Source of the DNA: an uncultured Clostridium sp.
GTDB lineage: Bacteria > Cyanobacteriota > Vampirovibrionia > Gastranaerophilales > Gastranaerophilaceae
Length of the DNA: 19,564 nucleotides
Assembly (NCBI GenBank): GCA_958449715.1
Contig: CAUDIU010000030.1
Span: 1-19,564 of the forward strand
Direction of reading: 5' to 3'
The position numbers were made by a program, and so were the translations under genes. The notes below the pieces were generated by a model, which had not been told where the DNA came from, ran no database searches, and saw only the letters and a program-made list of their open reading frames with translations. Positions within the stretch are counted from its first letter, which is position 1; every line of letters starts with the position of its first letter. Positions 6,159-12,505 of the stretch are shown here, piece by piece.

Positions 6159-6723
6159 AATTTAAAATATACTCAAATATTTTTTCGTTATATCTATTAT
6201 CTACTGCACTAAAAGGCAATACCACACCGCCAAATTGTTTTTCAACATTTTTAATAACATTCAAAGTCTTTGATTTTGGCACATAATCCATTTTAGTAAC
6301 AATGGTAAAAATCGGCAAATTATAATTTTCTACCCATTCACGCATTTGGAAATCATTTTTTTGAATATCATGTCTTCCATCAATTAGTTGCACTAAAGAA
6401 GTAATTTGTTCACGTTTAAGCAAATATTCTTCCAAATATTTCTGCCATCTGTTTTGAGCTTCTTTAGACACTTTAGCATAACCATATCCGGGTAAATCAG
6501 CAATCATAAACTTATCTGAAAACTGGAAAAAATTGATTAATCTAGTCTTCCCCGGAGTATTAGAAGTTTTGGCAAGTTTTTTATGATTTGCAAGACCGTT
6601 AATAAATGAAGACTTTCCAACATTAGAACGTCCTAAAAGCGGAAATTCTGGCAAAGTGTAATCTGGACACTGAGAAAGTTTTTCCGCACTAATTAAAAAT
6701 TTTGCCTGCATATATTTAATCAT
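6133..6723 (-). CDS. engB: Ribosome biogenesis GTP-binding protein YsxC/EngB
   Basis: EngB (YihA/YsxC) is an essential small GTPase for assembly of the large ribosomal subunit. The 196-residue length fits. GTPase motifs are in order: G1 GRSNVGKS at 31-38, G2 TPGKT at 56-60, G3 DLPGYG at 76-81, G4 TKMD at 143-146 and a G5-like FSA at 171-173. The flanking PEFPLLGRSNVGKSSFIN and the RHDIQKND segment after LVQLIDG are typical. The start ATG overlaps the stop of the 85-aa gene as ATGA, indicating translational coupling; a second Met four codons later is an alternative start. It is the last gene of the TPR-85aa-engB unit, and its end overlaps the opposing exported-protein gene by 26 bases with no visible terminator between them. 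Confidence 0.96.
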   Translation of the reverse strand: MIKYMQAKFLISAEKLSQCPDYTLPEFPLLGRSNVGKSSFINGLANHKKLAKTSNTPGKTRLINFFQFSDKFMIADLPGYGYAKVSKEAQNRWQKYLEEYLLKREQITSLVQLIDGRHDIQKNDFQMREWVENYNLPIFTIVTKMDYVPKSKTLNVIKNVEKQFGGVVLPFSAVDNRYNEKIFEYILNFKSTQDNN

Positions 6724-6977
6724 TTAGTTAAAACCTTTTCTTTTTGTTCTTTTAGCTTTTGTTTAAACAAAACTTTCTGGAACAAGTTATACATTTTATC
6801 ACTATTTACAACAGTAATTTGTGTTTTCTTATTTACAAAATCGATATTTACATAAGGTTTCTGACTAAAAATATTATTCTCAATGTTTACAAGTTGAAAC
6901 AGCCCTTCAGTTAATACACTGATGGGCTCTCTCAAAAATATTTCAAATGTCTTTCGTATATCGAATTTTTTAGTCAT
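6720..6977 (-). CDS. Small basic protein of unknown function (85 aa)
   Basis: I do not recognise this protein. It lies 19 bases after the TPR gene and its TGA overlaps the engB ATG, so it is the middle gene of an operon. It has no signal peptide or membrane helix. The sequence suggests a helix (DIRKTFEIFLREPISVLTEG), a beta strand region (YVNIDFVNKKTQITVVNS) and a very Lys-rich C-terminal helix (VLFKQKLKEQKEKVLTK). The basic tail and coupling to a ribosome-assembly GTPase would fit an RNA- or ribosome-associated role, but this is only inference. No good Shine-Dalgarno is seen before its ATG, so translation may depend on the upstream gene. Confidence 0.75.
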   Translation of the reverse strand: MTKKFDIRKTFEIFLREPISVLTEGLFQLVNIENNIFSQKPYVNIDFVNKKTQITVVNSDKMYNLFQKVLFKQKLKEQKEKVLTK

Positions 6978-6996
6978 GTCTGGTTTTTACTATTTA

Positions 6997-8850
6997 TTAT
7001 TTTGCTTTATTTTTGAATTTTTCGATTTTCTTATCGATTTGAGCTTTATCGGCTGCATTTGGATTCATAGCGAGATATTGTTGATAATATTTTATAGCAC
7101 CTCTATAGTTTAATTCTTTTTCATAAGACATAGCTTTTAATTTTGCTATTTGAGCGCTATTGTGATAAAAGTCAATTGCACGGTTGCAATATTCAATTGC
7201 AGATGCGTAATTGTTTTGTTGGTATTCTCTTTGTGCAATATCAAAGAATTCATTTGATTTTGTTTCACAAAGATTAATATATTCAATACCATTCTTAGCA
7301 ATAACATTAGCAGGATCTTTTGTCAAGGCTTTTTGTAAAGCAAGTCTTGCTGTTCTGAATTGTTTGTTATGAACAAGAATTTCTGCTAAATATAAATCAT
7401 CATCTACAGAGTTAGAGAAGTTAATTGCATTTTCAAATGTATATACAGCATCTTTTTCTCTACCCATAGCAAGATAAGCTTCACCTTTGATTACATTATC
7501 CATAAGATTATTGCCTGCAGCTTGAATAATATAATTCAAACTATCACGAGATAATGGTTCTTGGTGCACAAGTCTTGCAAGTTTCAATTTTGCTAAATGA
7601 AGTTCCAAATCTTCAGGGCACTGCTCAATAGCTTTATTTATGTAATCATAAGCTAGGTATACCTCTTTATTTGTTGTTATACCTTCATTTGCACCTCTGT
7701 CTTTAGCCATTTCATAATATGTATTTGCAAGACCTATAATAGCTTCATCATTATAGTTTTGATCACCGATTAATTTTGAATAATAATCCAATGCTTGATC
7801 ATATTTTCTTGTATGCAACGCCATATTAGCAATTCTTAATTTTCCTTCTTGGTAATTAGGATTAATAGCTAAAGCTGATTTTAATTGTTCCATTGCAAAT
7901 TCTTCATCTGCACGATTTTCATAAATCATAGCAAGATTTAAATATGCTCTTGAATTTTCCGGTTTAACAAGTTGTGCTTTTTTGAAAGAATTAATAGCAG
8001 CAGCTTGGTTACCTTGTTTCAAGAACAATTCACCTTGTAAAGTCAAAGCAGGTGAAGAGTTTGGATTTACGTGAATTGAGTGGTTAACCCAAGTTAAAGC
8101 TTTTGAATAATTTCCTCTGCGAGTTTCTACTTGTGCCATGTGATACCAAGCAGTTGGGTTATGAGTGTTGTATTTCATAGCTTTCATGAAATAATTTTCT
8201 GCTGAATCAAGATTATTATTCATCATTTCTACAACACCGATATTATCATATGCTGTTGCAAATGAAGGATTTATCTTGATTGCAGTGTTGAATAAATCCA
8301 TAGCATCATTTCTGTTGCCTAATTTTAATGTTGCAACACCCATAGCATTGTATGCTTCATAGTAATTTGTATTCAATGTAACAGCAGTCACAAATTCTTT
8401 TATTGCATTATTAATCAACCCTCTTGTATTTTTAATATAATCTACATCAGAAGAAGTTGTTCTTTGTAAATAAACAAGTCCTTGTGCATAATGTAATGTA
8501 GGATTTTTAGGATATTGTTTTAATAATTTATCTAATTCTTTTTGTGCAGGATCCAATTCATGTTGTTTAGCCATTGAAACAGCTCTCAATGCCAACAAAT
8601 TAATATCATTTGGTTTAAGATTTAATAATTGTCTAATTTTAGCATCAGCTTCAGCACAATGATTATATTCAATTAATCTTGAAATTTCAGGATAAACTTG
8701 ACTTGATGTTTTAACAGGAGCAGCTTTTGCTGTTTTTGCAGCATTTGCAGTATTTTTTTGAACTTGTGCCTGTAATTCTTTAGCATAAACCTGTGTTGAT
8801 AAGGCTGCCATAACGACAATTGATGATATTAATAATTTTTTATAATTCAT
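6997..8850 (-). CDS. Exported tetratricopeptide-repeat (TPR) protein
   Basis: The 617-residue protein has a signal peptide (MNYKKLLISSIVVMAALS, cleavage after VYA) and a short Ala/Lys-rich linker. The rest, from about residue 50 to the end, is a near-continuous run of roughly a dozen 34-residue TPR units, recognisable by W/Y-LG-Y/A-P patterns such as AYNAMGVATLKLGNRNDAMD, AWYHMAQVETRRGNYSKAL and AYLNLAMIYENRADEEFAM, with IKINPS/LAINPNY linkers. TPR solenoids are protein-binding scaffolds; the partner here is unknown and a periplasmic or envelope location is inferred from the signal. AGGAG lies five bases or so before ATG. It leads an operon with the 85-aa gene and engB and is divergent from the Xer gene. 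Confidence 0.92.
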   Translation of the reverse strand: MNYKKLLISSIVVMAALSTQVYAKELQAQVQKNTANAAKTAKAAPVKTSSQVYPEISRLIEYNHCAEADAKIRQLLNLKPNDINLLALRAVSMAKQHELDPAQKELDKLLKQYPKNPTLHYAQGLVYLQRTTSSDVDYIKNTRGLINNAIKEFVTAVTLNTNYYEAYNAMGVATLKLGNRNDAMDLFNTAIKINPSFATAYDNIGVVEMMNNNLDSAENYFMKAMKYNTHNPTAWYHMAQVETRRGNYSKALTWVNHSIHVNPNSSPALTLQGELFLKQGNQAAAINSFKKAQLVKPENSRAYLNLAMIYENRADEEFAMEQLKSALAINPNYQEGKLRIANMALHTRKYDQALDYYSKLIGDQNYNDEAIIGLANTYYEMAKDRGANEGITTNKEVYLAYDYINKAIEQCPEDLELHLAKLKLARLVHQEPLSRDSLNYIIQAAGNNLMDNVIKGEAYLAMGREKDAVYTFENAINFSNSVDDDLYLAEILVHNKQFRTARLALQKALTKDPANVIAKNGIEYINLCETKSNEFFDIAQREYQQNNYASAIEYCNRAIDFYHNSAQIAKLKAMSYEKELNYRGAIKYYQQYLAMNPNAADKAQIDKKIEKFKNKAK

Positions 8851-8896
8851 ATTATCTCCTGCAGGATCGTTAATTTCTTTTATTTCTTCTAAAAGT

Positions 8897-8925
8897 ATTG
8901 TATAATACTATTTATAAAAAAGCAA
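8897..8925 (-). promoter_or_regulatory. Predicted promoter of the TPR-engB operon
   Basis: On the minus strand TTGCTT (complement of 8920-8925) is followed after 17 bp by TACAAT (complement of 8897-8902). It gives a leader of about 40 nt with AGGAG near the ATG. Confidence 0.6.
8901..8906 (+). promoter_or_regulatory. Possible -10 box of the Xer recombinase gene
   Basis: TATAAT at 8901-8906 is a perfect -10 on the plus strand, but no convincing -35 is found upstream. It overlaps the minus-strand -10 (8897-8902) inside the palindrome AGTATTGTATAATACT, so the two divergent promoters may compete. Confidence 0.35.
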
Positions 8926-8946
8926 TAATATAAATGAAGTAGAAAT

Positions 8947-9861
8947 ATGAGTGTAAACGCTGATTCAAAACAAGATTTAGAAGATTTTAAATCATACATA
9001 ATTGCAGAAAAGAACTTTTCAAAACATACTGCAAAAGCTTACTGTTCAGACATTTTAAGCTTTCTTGTCTGGATGGACGAGCAGTCTTGTGAAGATATTA
9101 ACTTTTCAAAAGTTCGAGAATATCTTCATTTTATCCAAAAATTTAACTACAAAAAAACTACAATCGCACGAAAAATTGCATCTTTAAGAACTTTTTATAA
9201 ATACCTGTATCGTGAAAGAAAAGTGGATTCAAATCCTGCAATGAATTTGACAAATCCAAAACGACCAAAATCATTACCAAAATTTTTAACACCTGATGAG
9301 GTTGAACAAATTTTGAATAATACAAAAATAGAAACCCCTGCAGGATACAGAAACAGAACTATCTTAGAACTCCTATGGGCTACTGGAATGCGTATTTCCG
9401 AATTATCAGGACTTAACTTTGGAGATTTAAACCTTGAACATAATGAAATAAGAGTTTTTGGTAAAGGCTCAAAAGAAAGAATTATTCTAGTTACGGATAG
9501 AGCTAAAAATTTTCTTGAACGTTATATTGAAAGTGCAAGAGCACTAATTCCAAAAGGTTTTCCTGTTCCTGACAAAAGTGAAGATTCTCCTGTATTCATA
9601 AACAATACAGGATATAGACTTCAAACAAGAACTGTTCGAAATGTAATCAATGAAGTTGTTGAAAAAATTAATCTCCCAAAACATGTTACACCGCATATGT
9701 TTCGTCACAGTTTTGCAACACATTTGATTGAAAACGGAGCAGACTTAAGAGTTGTCCAAGAACTTTTAGGCCACGCAAGCATATCAAATACTCAAATTTA
9801 TACTCACGTTTCAACACAACACTTAAAAGACGTATACAACGAAACTCACCCTCGTGCGTAA
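8947..9861 (+). CDS. Tyrosine recombinase of the XerC/XerD family
   Basis: Xer recombinases resolve chromosome dimers at dif near the terminus. The 304-residue length matches XerC/XerD. An N-terminal SAM-like core-binding domain (residues 10-95, with FKSYIIAEKNFSKHTAKAY) is followed by the catalytic domain. All catalytic residues are visible: R149 in ATGMRISEL, K173 in GKGSKER, H250 and R253 in PHMFRHSFATHL, H276 in LLGHASIS and the nucleophile Y285 in QIYTHVS. The sequence is far closer to housekeeping Xer proteins than to phage integrases, and nothing around it suggests an element. Whether it is XerC, XerD or a single-recombinase XerH/S-like system cannot be told from this window, so no symbol is given. 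The ribosome-binding site is weak. Confidence 0.95.
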   Translation: MSVNADSKQDLEDFKSYIIAEKNFSKHTAKAYCSDILSFLVWMDEQSCEDINFSKVREYLHFIQKFNYKKTTIARKIASLRTFYKYLYRERKVDSNPAMNLTNPKRPKSLPKFLTPDEVEQILNNTKIETPAGYRNRTILELLWATGMRISELSGLNFGDLNLEHNEIRVFGKGSKERIILVTDRAKNFLERYIESARALIPKGFPVPDKSEDSPVFINNTGYRLQTRTVRNVINEVVEKINLPKHVTPHMFRHSFATHLIENGADLRVVQELLGHASISNTQIYTHVSTQHLKDVYNETHPRA

Positions 9862-9866
9862 TTAAT

Positions 9867-9895
9867 TTGCTTCTTATTAAAAATTTTGCTAAACT
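9867..9895 (+). promoter_or_regulatory. Predicted leaderless promoter of the TrmB-family gene
   Basis: TTGCTT (9867-9872), a 17-bp spacer ending in the extended -10 TGc, then TAAACT (9890-9895). Only six bases separate the -10 from the ATG at 9902, placing the transcription start at or next to the start codon. No Shine-Dalgarno exists. Confidence 0.6.
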
Positions 9896-9901
9896 CTTTT
9901 T

Positions 9902-10699
9902 ATGGATGAAATTGTTGAAAAATTAAAAGAAATTGGGCTTAATGAATACCAATCAAAGGTATATATTGCTCTTTTGAAAAAATTTCCTGCAACGGGCTAT
10001 GAAATAAGCAAACTTGCAAACATTCCGCAATCAAGAGCTTATGACACACTAAAAGCCCTTGAATCTATGCATATAGTAATTCCATCCAACACAAAACCTG
10101 TCACATACACCCCAATTAAACCAAAGGAACTAACTAAACGCTATAAAAGAAAAATTGATTCAACAATAAATTTTCTTGAAAAAAAATTACCAAACGTTAA
10201 AGAAGAAGAATACACAGAACCGATATTATCAATCAGCGGACGAACAAAAATTTTAGATAAAATAATTGAAATTATAAAAAATGCACAAAAAACAATTTTT
10301 ATATCACTTTGGGCTCAAGACTTCAAATATCTTGAAAGCTACCTACTTGATGCATACAACAGAGGACTTGATATAAAAATAGTCAAATATGATAATTTCA
10401 CCTGCAATTTCGGAAAAACATTCCAACATTCAGGAATTCCAATGCTTGAACATTATTTTAACGGAAAATTTGTCTTTTTATCAGCAGACAATTCTGAAGG
10501 TCTATTTGGAATTACGCAACCTGTTAAAAATAACAATCCTGAAGTTGTGTGGACAAAAAACTCTGAAATCGTATTTTTAATCAAAGCATTTACCGTCCAC
10601 GACATGTATATGATTGATATTGAGGATAATTTCCCTGAACAATTGAGATATTTCTACGGCGCAGGTTTGAAAAAATTACGGGACAAAATTTTACATTAA
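9902..10699 (+). CDS. TrmB-family transcriptional regulator
   Basis: The 265-residue protein opens with a winged-helix domain of the TrmB type (MDEIVEKLKEIGLNEYQSKV, then GYEISKLANIPQSRAYDTLK, residues 1-70) followed by a coiled linker (RYKRKIDSTINFLEKKL). Its C-terminal part (about 105-260) contains the phospholipase-D-like effector fold typical of this family: ISGRTKILDKIIEIIKNAQK and IFISLWAQDFKYLESYLLDA. By family, TrmB proteins bind operators and respond to sugars or other small ligands; they are most common in archaea and less so in bacteria. The sugar-binding extension of archaeal TrmB is not evident, so the ligand is unknown. It sits between xer and tdk with its own promoter. No target genes are evident nearby. 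Confidence 0.88.
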   Translation: MDEIVEKLKEIGLNEYQSKVYIALLKKFPATGYEISKLANIPQSRAYDTLKALESMHIVIPSNTKPVTYTPIKPKELTKRYKRKIDSTINFLEKKLPNVKEEEYTEPILSISGRTKILDKIIEIIKNAQKTIFISLWAQDFKYLESYLLDAYNRGLDIKIVKYDNFTCNFGKTFQHSGIPMLEHYFNGKFVFLSADNSEGLFGITQPVKNNNPEVVWTKNSEIVFLIKAFTVHDMYMIDIEDNFPEQLRYFYGAGLKKLRDKILH

Positions 10700-10704
10700 T
10701 TTAC

Positions 10705-10733
10705 TTTAAAAAAAACTTTCCGAGTTATATAAT
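10705..10733 (+). promoter_or_regulatory. Predicted promoter of thymidine kinase
   Basis: TTTAAA (10705-10710), a 17-bp spacer and a perfect TATAAT (10728-10733) give a start near 10740 and a leader of about 30 nt before the ATG at 10770. Confidence 0.6.
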
Positions 10734-10769
10734 TGATAGAGGAAAGACAATAAATTTTTGGGAAGAAAA

Positions 10770-11393
10770 ATGGATTTTGGATACTCATTTGAACTAATCA
10801 CAGGTCCTATGAGCTGTGGAAAAACAGAAGAGCTTTTAAGACGCATAAGACGCTCTATTATTGCAAAAAGAAAAGTTAAAGTAATCTCTCCTGATATTGA
10901 TACTCGTGCAAAAGGAGATTATATTGAATCAAGAAACGGACTATGGCTTGATGCTATAAAAGTTAAACATGCTGTTCAAATTATGACAGTTGTTAAACCT
11001 GAAGACGAAGTAATTGCGATTGATGAATTACAATTTTTTGACAGCAATATTGTAAAAGTTATCTCTAAACTTATGGACGAAGGGAAAAAGGTTATAGGGA
11101 CAGGTCTTGAACTTGATTTCAAAGCAGAACCGTTCGGCAGTATGCCTGAATTAATGTGTATTGCAACTGAAGTTCACAAATTACATGCTGTATGTATGAA
11201 ATGCGGACGAGAAAATGCTACACGTACACAAAGATTAATAGATGGCAAACCTGCTGATAAAAATTCACCTTTAATTATGATAGGCGGAGATGAAACTTAT
11301 GAAGCTCGATGCATAAAATGCTACGAACTTCCTGATGTTGAATTAGAAAAGAAAAAACGAGGATTTAAAGTTTTAAATTTCGTTGGAAAATAA
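10770..11393 (+). CDS. tdk: Thymidine kinase (type II, TK1-like)
   Basis: It phosphorylates thymidine to dTMP with ATP in the pyrimidine salvage pathway. The ATG at 10770 is preferred to an in-frame TTG at 10758: the family normally begins a few residues before the P-loop, and GGGAAG lies just before the ATG. The 207-residue protein has the P-loop GPMSCGKT at 12-19, a basic helix (RRIRRSIIAKRKVKV), the Walker-B/catalytic segment IDELQFF with E86, GTGLELDFKAEPFG at 110-123 and the zinc ribbon cysteines C142, C145, C181 and C184. The lasso region with the conserved Tyr (ETYEARC) is present. It has its own promoter and a strong terminator. The presence of tdk points to thymidine scavenging, consistent with a host- or community-associated lifestyle. 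Confidence 0.96.
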   Translation: MDFGYSFELITGPMSCGKTEELLRRIRRSIIAKRKVKVISPDIDTRAKGDYIESRNGLWLDAIKVKHAVQIMTVVKPEDEVIAIDELQFFDSNIVKVISKLMDEGKKVIGTGLELDFKAEPFGSMPELMCIATEVHKLHAVCMKCGRENATRTQRLIDGKPADKNSPLIMIGGDETYEARCIKCYELPDVELEKKKRGFKVLNFVGK

Positions 11394-11398
11394 AAATA

Positions 11399-11424
11399 AA
11401 AGACCGATTTTTCAATCGGTCTTT
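11399..11424. terminator. Bidirectional intrinsic terminator between tdk and the 144-aa gene
   Basis: AAAGACCGATT (11399-11409) pairs perfectly with AATCGGTCTTT (11414-11424) around TTTC. On the plus strand the last T's of the stem serve as a short U tract; on the minus strand a longer T-rich run follows (complement of 11386-11398). It serves both convergent genes. Confidence 0.85.
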
Positions 11425-11457
11425 AAATTTGTGTGAGTAAATATGTATATTTATAAG

Positions 11458-11892
11458 TTAAACTAAAGCGTCTAAAAATTCAGTAACACCAGCAGCTGTT
11501 TCTTGTCCTAGAGGTTTGTTCATATATTTTGCAAATTTATCAGGGTCAACACCTTTTACATTTGCCATTGCATAAGCTGCAAAATTATCTTCAGCTTCAA
11601 TTCCTTGTAATTCATCTAATGAAGCCATAAATGGTGTATTAAAATATTGTTCAATTCTTTTTGTAGTAGCAGCTTCTGATTTGTCAACTTTTGATAATTG
11701 AACACCCCAAATTTGAGCTGCTGTTGCATCTAATGCACTTGCTTCAACTTTTTCTGTTTTAAAACTTACAACAGGTTTTGCTTCTTGAGCTTTTTCTTCT
11801 TTACCTGCTTTTTTAGTGTTTAATGCTTCATAATAAGCTTTTAATGCTTCTAAATTTGTTTTGTCGCCGCCATTTCCATTAACTTTTGTCAT
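11458..11892 (-). CDS. Conserved-looking small protein of unknown function (144 aa)
   Basis: I do not recognise a named family. AAAGGAG lies nine bases before the ATG, giving a strong translation start. The N-terminus is polar and Gly-rich (MTKVNGNGGDKTNLEALKAY) without a signal peptide. A Lys/Glu/Ala-rich linker (residues 26-50) looks disordered, and the C-terminal half (about 55-144) appears helical, with ATAAQIWGVQLSKVDKSEAA, FNTPFMASLDELQGIEAEDN and DPDKFAKYMNKP. There is no EF-hand loop. The protein is Cys-free and Ala-rich compared with its neighbours. Good codons, a strong ribosome-binding site and an elaborate palindromic leader suggest an abundant, regulated product. It is convergent with tdk. 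Confidence 0.75.
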   Translation of the reverse strand: MTKVNGNGGDKTNLEALKAYYEALNTKKAGKEEKAQEAKPVVSFKTEKVEASALDATAAQIWGVQLSKVDKSEAATTKRIEQYFNTPFMASLDELQGIEAEDNFAAYAMANVKGVDPDKFAKYMNKPLGQETAAGVTEFLDALV

Positions 11893-11906
11893 TTTCCGTT
11901 TCTCCT

Positions 11907-11925
11907 TTAACCGAATATCGGTTAA
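11907..11925 (-). promoter_or_regulatory. Palindromic operator or leader hairpin of the 144-aa gene
   Basis: TTAACCGA (11907-11914), ATA, TCGGTTAA (11918-11925) is a perfect 8-bp inverted repeat. It abuts the AGGAG of the gene (complement of 11902-11906). A further half-site ATCGGTTA lies at 11948-11955, 31 bp from the equivalent bases (about three helical turns), overlapping a possible -10 box TATAAA (complement of 11943-11948). This layout fits a repressor operator; as RNA it would be a stem directly beside the ribosome-binding site. Confidence 0.5.
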
Positions 11926-12220
11926 CTTATTTACTCACAATGTTTATATCGGTTATATTTTTAATTAACTTTAATTAAAAATCATATTTAACTGATATTT
12001 GTAACATTTTTTAACAATACTCTGATCTCTTTTTAAATCCTTTTAATTGATTTCCATATTTATATAAAGTATTTTTGTATTTAAAAATTGCGTATTAAGT
12101 ATATATTGTTTACATAATAGTTTACAATTCTTCATATTTCCTCTCTCAACCCTTATACAGCTTGATTTACGGCACAGTTGAAATATATACTTTTGGCTAA
12201 TAGTAAGAACAAGGTCATTT

Positions 12221-12229
12221 TGCTAATAT
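12221..12229 (+). promoter_or_regulatory. Possible extended -10 promoter of the LuxR-type gene
   Basis: TGC (12221-12223) followed by TAATAT (12224-12229) is an extended -10 box, 45 bases before the ATG. No clear -35 is seen. The resulting leader would contain TTGAGAGGCTCAA, able to form a small hairpin. Confidence 0.35.
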
Positions 12230-12274
12230 TATGATATCGTTGAGAGGCTCAAGTAAAAAAAAAGATATCAAACT

Positions 12275-12505
12275 ATGAAAAAGAAGAAAACAAACGAACT
12301 TACAGGTAGAGAGATTGACGTTTTAAAATTAGTGATGAATGGAGATAGTAACAGCGAAATTGCTGAAAAATTATGTATAACAGATCATACTGTTAAAGCT
12401 CATTTAACACATACTTATAAAAAATTGGGCGTTACAAACAGAACTTCTGCAGCAATAAAAGCAAGGGATAATATTATTCCTCCTCAAGACTCAGAACAGC
12501 CATAA
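12275..12505 (+). CDS. LuxR/GerE-type helix-turn-helix protein, DNA-binding domain only
   Basis: The 76-residue protein is almost entirely a GerE domain: LTGREIDVLKLVMNGDSNSE (9-28), IAEKLCITDHTVKAHLTHTY (29-48), KKLGVTNRTSAAIKA (49-63), matching the family pattern of LTxRExEVL, NxEIAxxL, TVKxHL and LGVxxRxxA. It lacks any receiver or ligand domain, so it would act as a stand-alone DNA binder of the GerE or single-domain type, or dimerise with a partner. A receiver-kinase gene (14314-15729) lies two genes away but has no output domain; a link is speculative. Full N- and C-termini and the upstream promoter argue against a truncated gene. No clear Shine-Dalgarno is present. Its 3' end overlaps lepA by 32 bases on the other strand. 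Confidence 0.88.
   Translation: MKKKKTNELTGREIDVLKLVMNGDSNSEIAEKLCITDHTVKAHLTHTYKKLGVTNRTSAAIKARDNIIPPQDSEQP

Larger units (their letters stand above)
11893..12274. other. 382-base divergent intergenic region without a gene
   Basis: I find no supportable coding region here. The left part is the leader and promoter region of the 144-aa gene, with the palindrome at 11907-11925 and a half-site at 11948-11955. The middle (about 11956-12140) is very AT-rich with runs such as TTAATTAACTTTAATTAAAA and a weak promoter-like pair TTGCGT (12088-12093) / TACATA (12111-12116), 17 bp apart on the plus strand. The right part holds CTCTCAAC (12143-12150) and its inverse GTTGAGAG (12239-12246), and an extended -10 box before the LuxR-type gene. 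A small RNA starting near 12120 is conceivable but unproven. Confidence 0.6.

Noticed and set aside
8947..9861. Tyrosine recombinase as a sign of an integrated element
   Set aside because: The sequence matches housekeeping Xer proteins in length and motifs; there are no attachment repeats, cargo genes or tRNA nearby.
10389..10580. Second plus-strand frame within the TrmB-family gene
   Set aside because: It is contained in the effector domain of a well-supported gene and has no ribosome-binding site.
12240..12262. TTGAGAGGCTCAA followed by an A run as a terminator
   Set aside because: The run is A on the plus strand and precedes the stem on the minus strand, so neither orientation gives a stem followed by T's.
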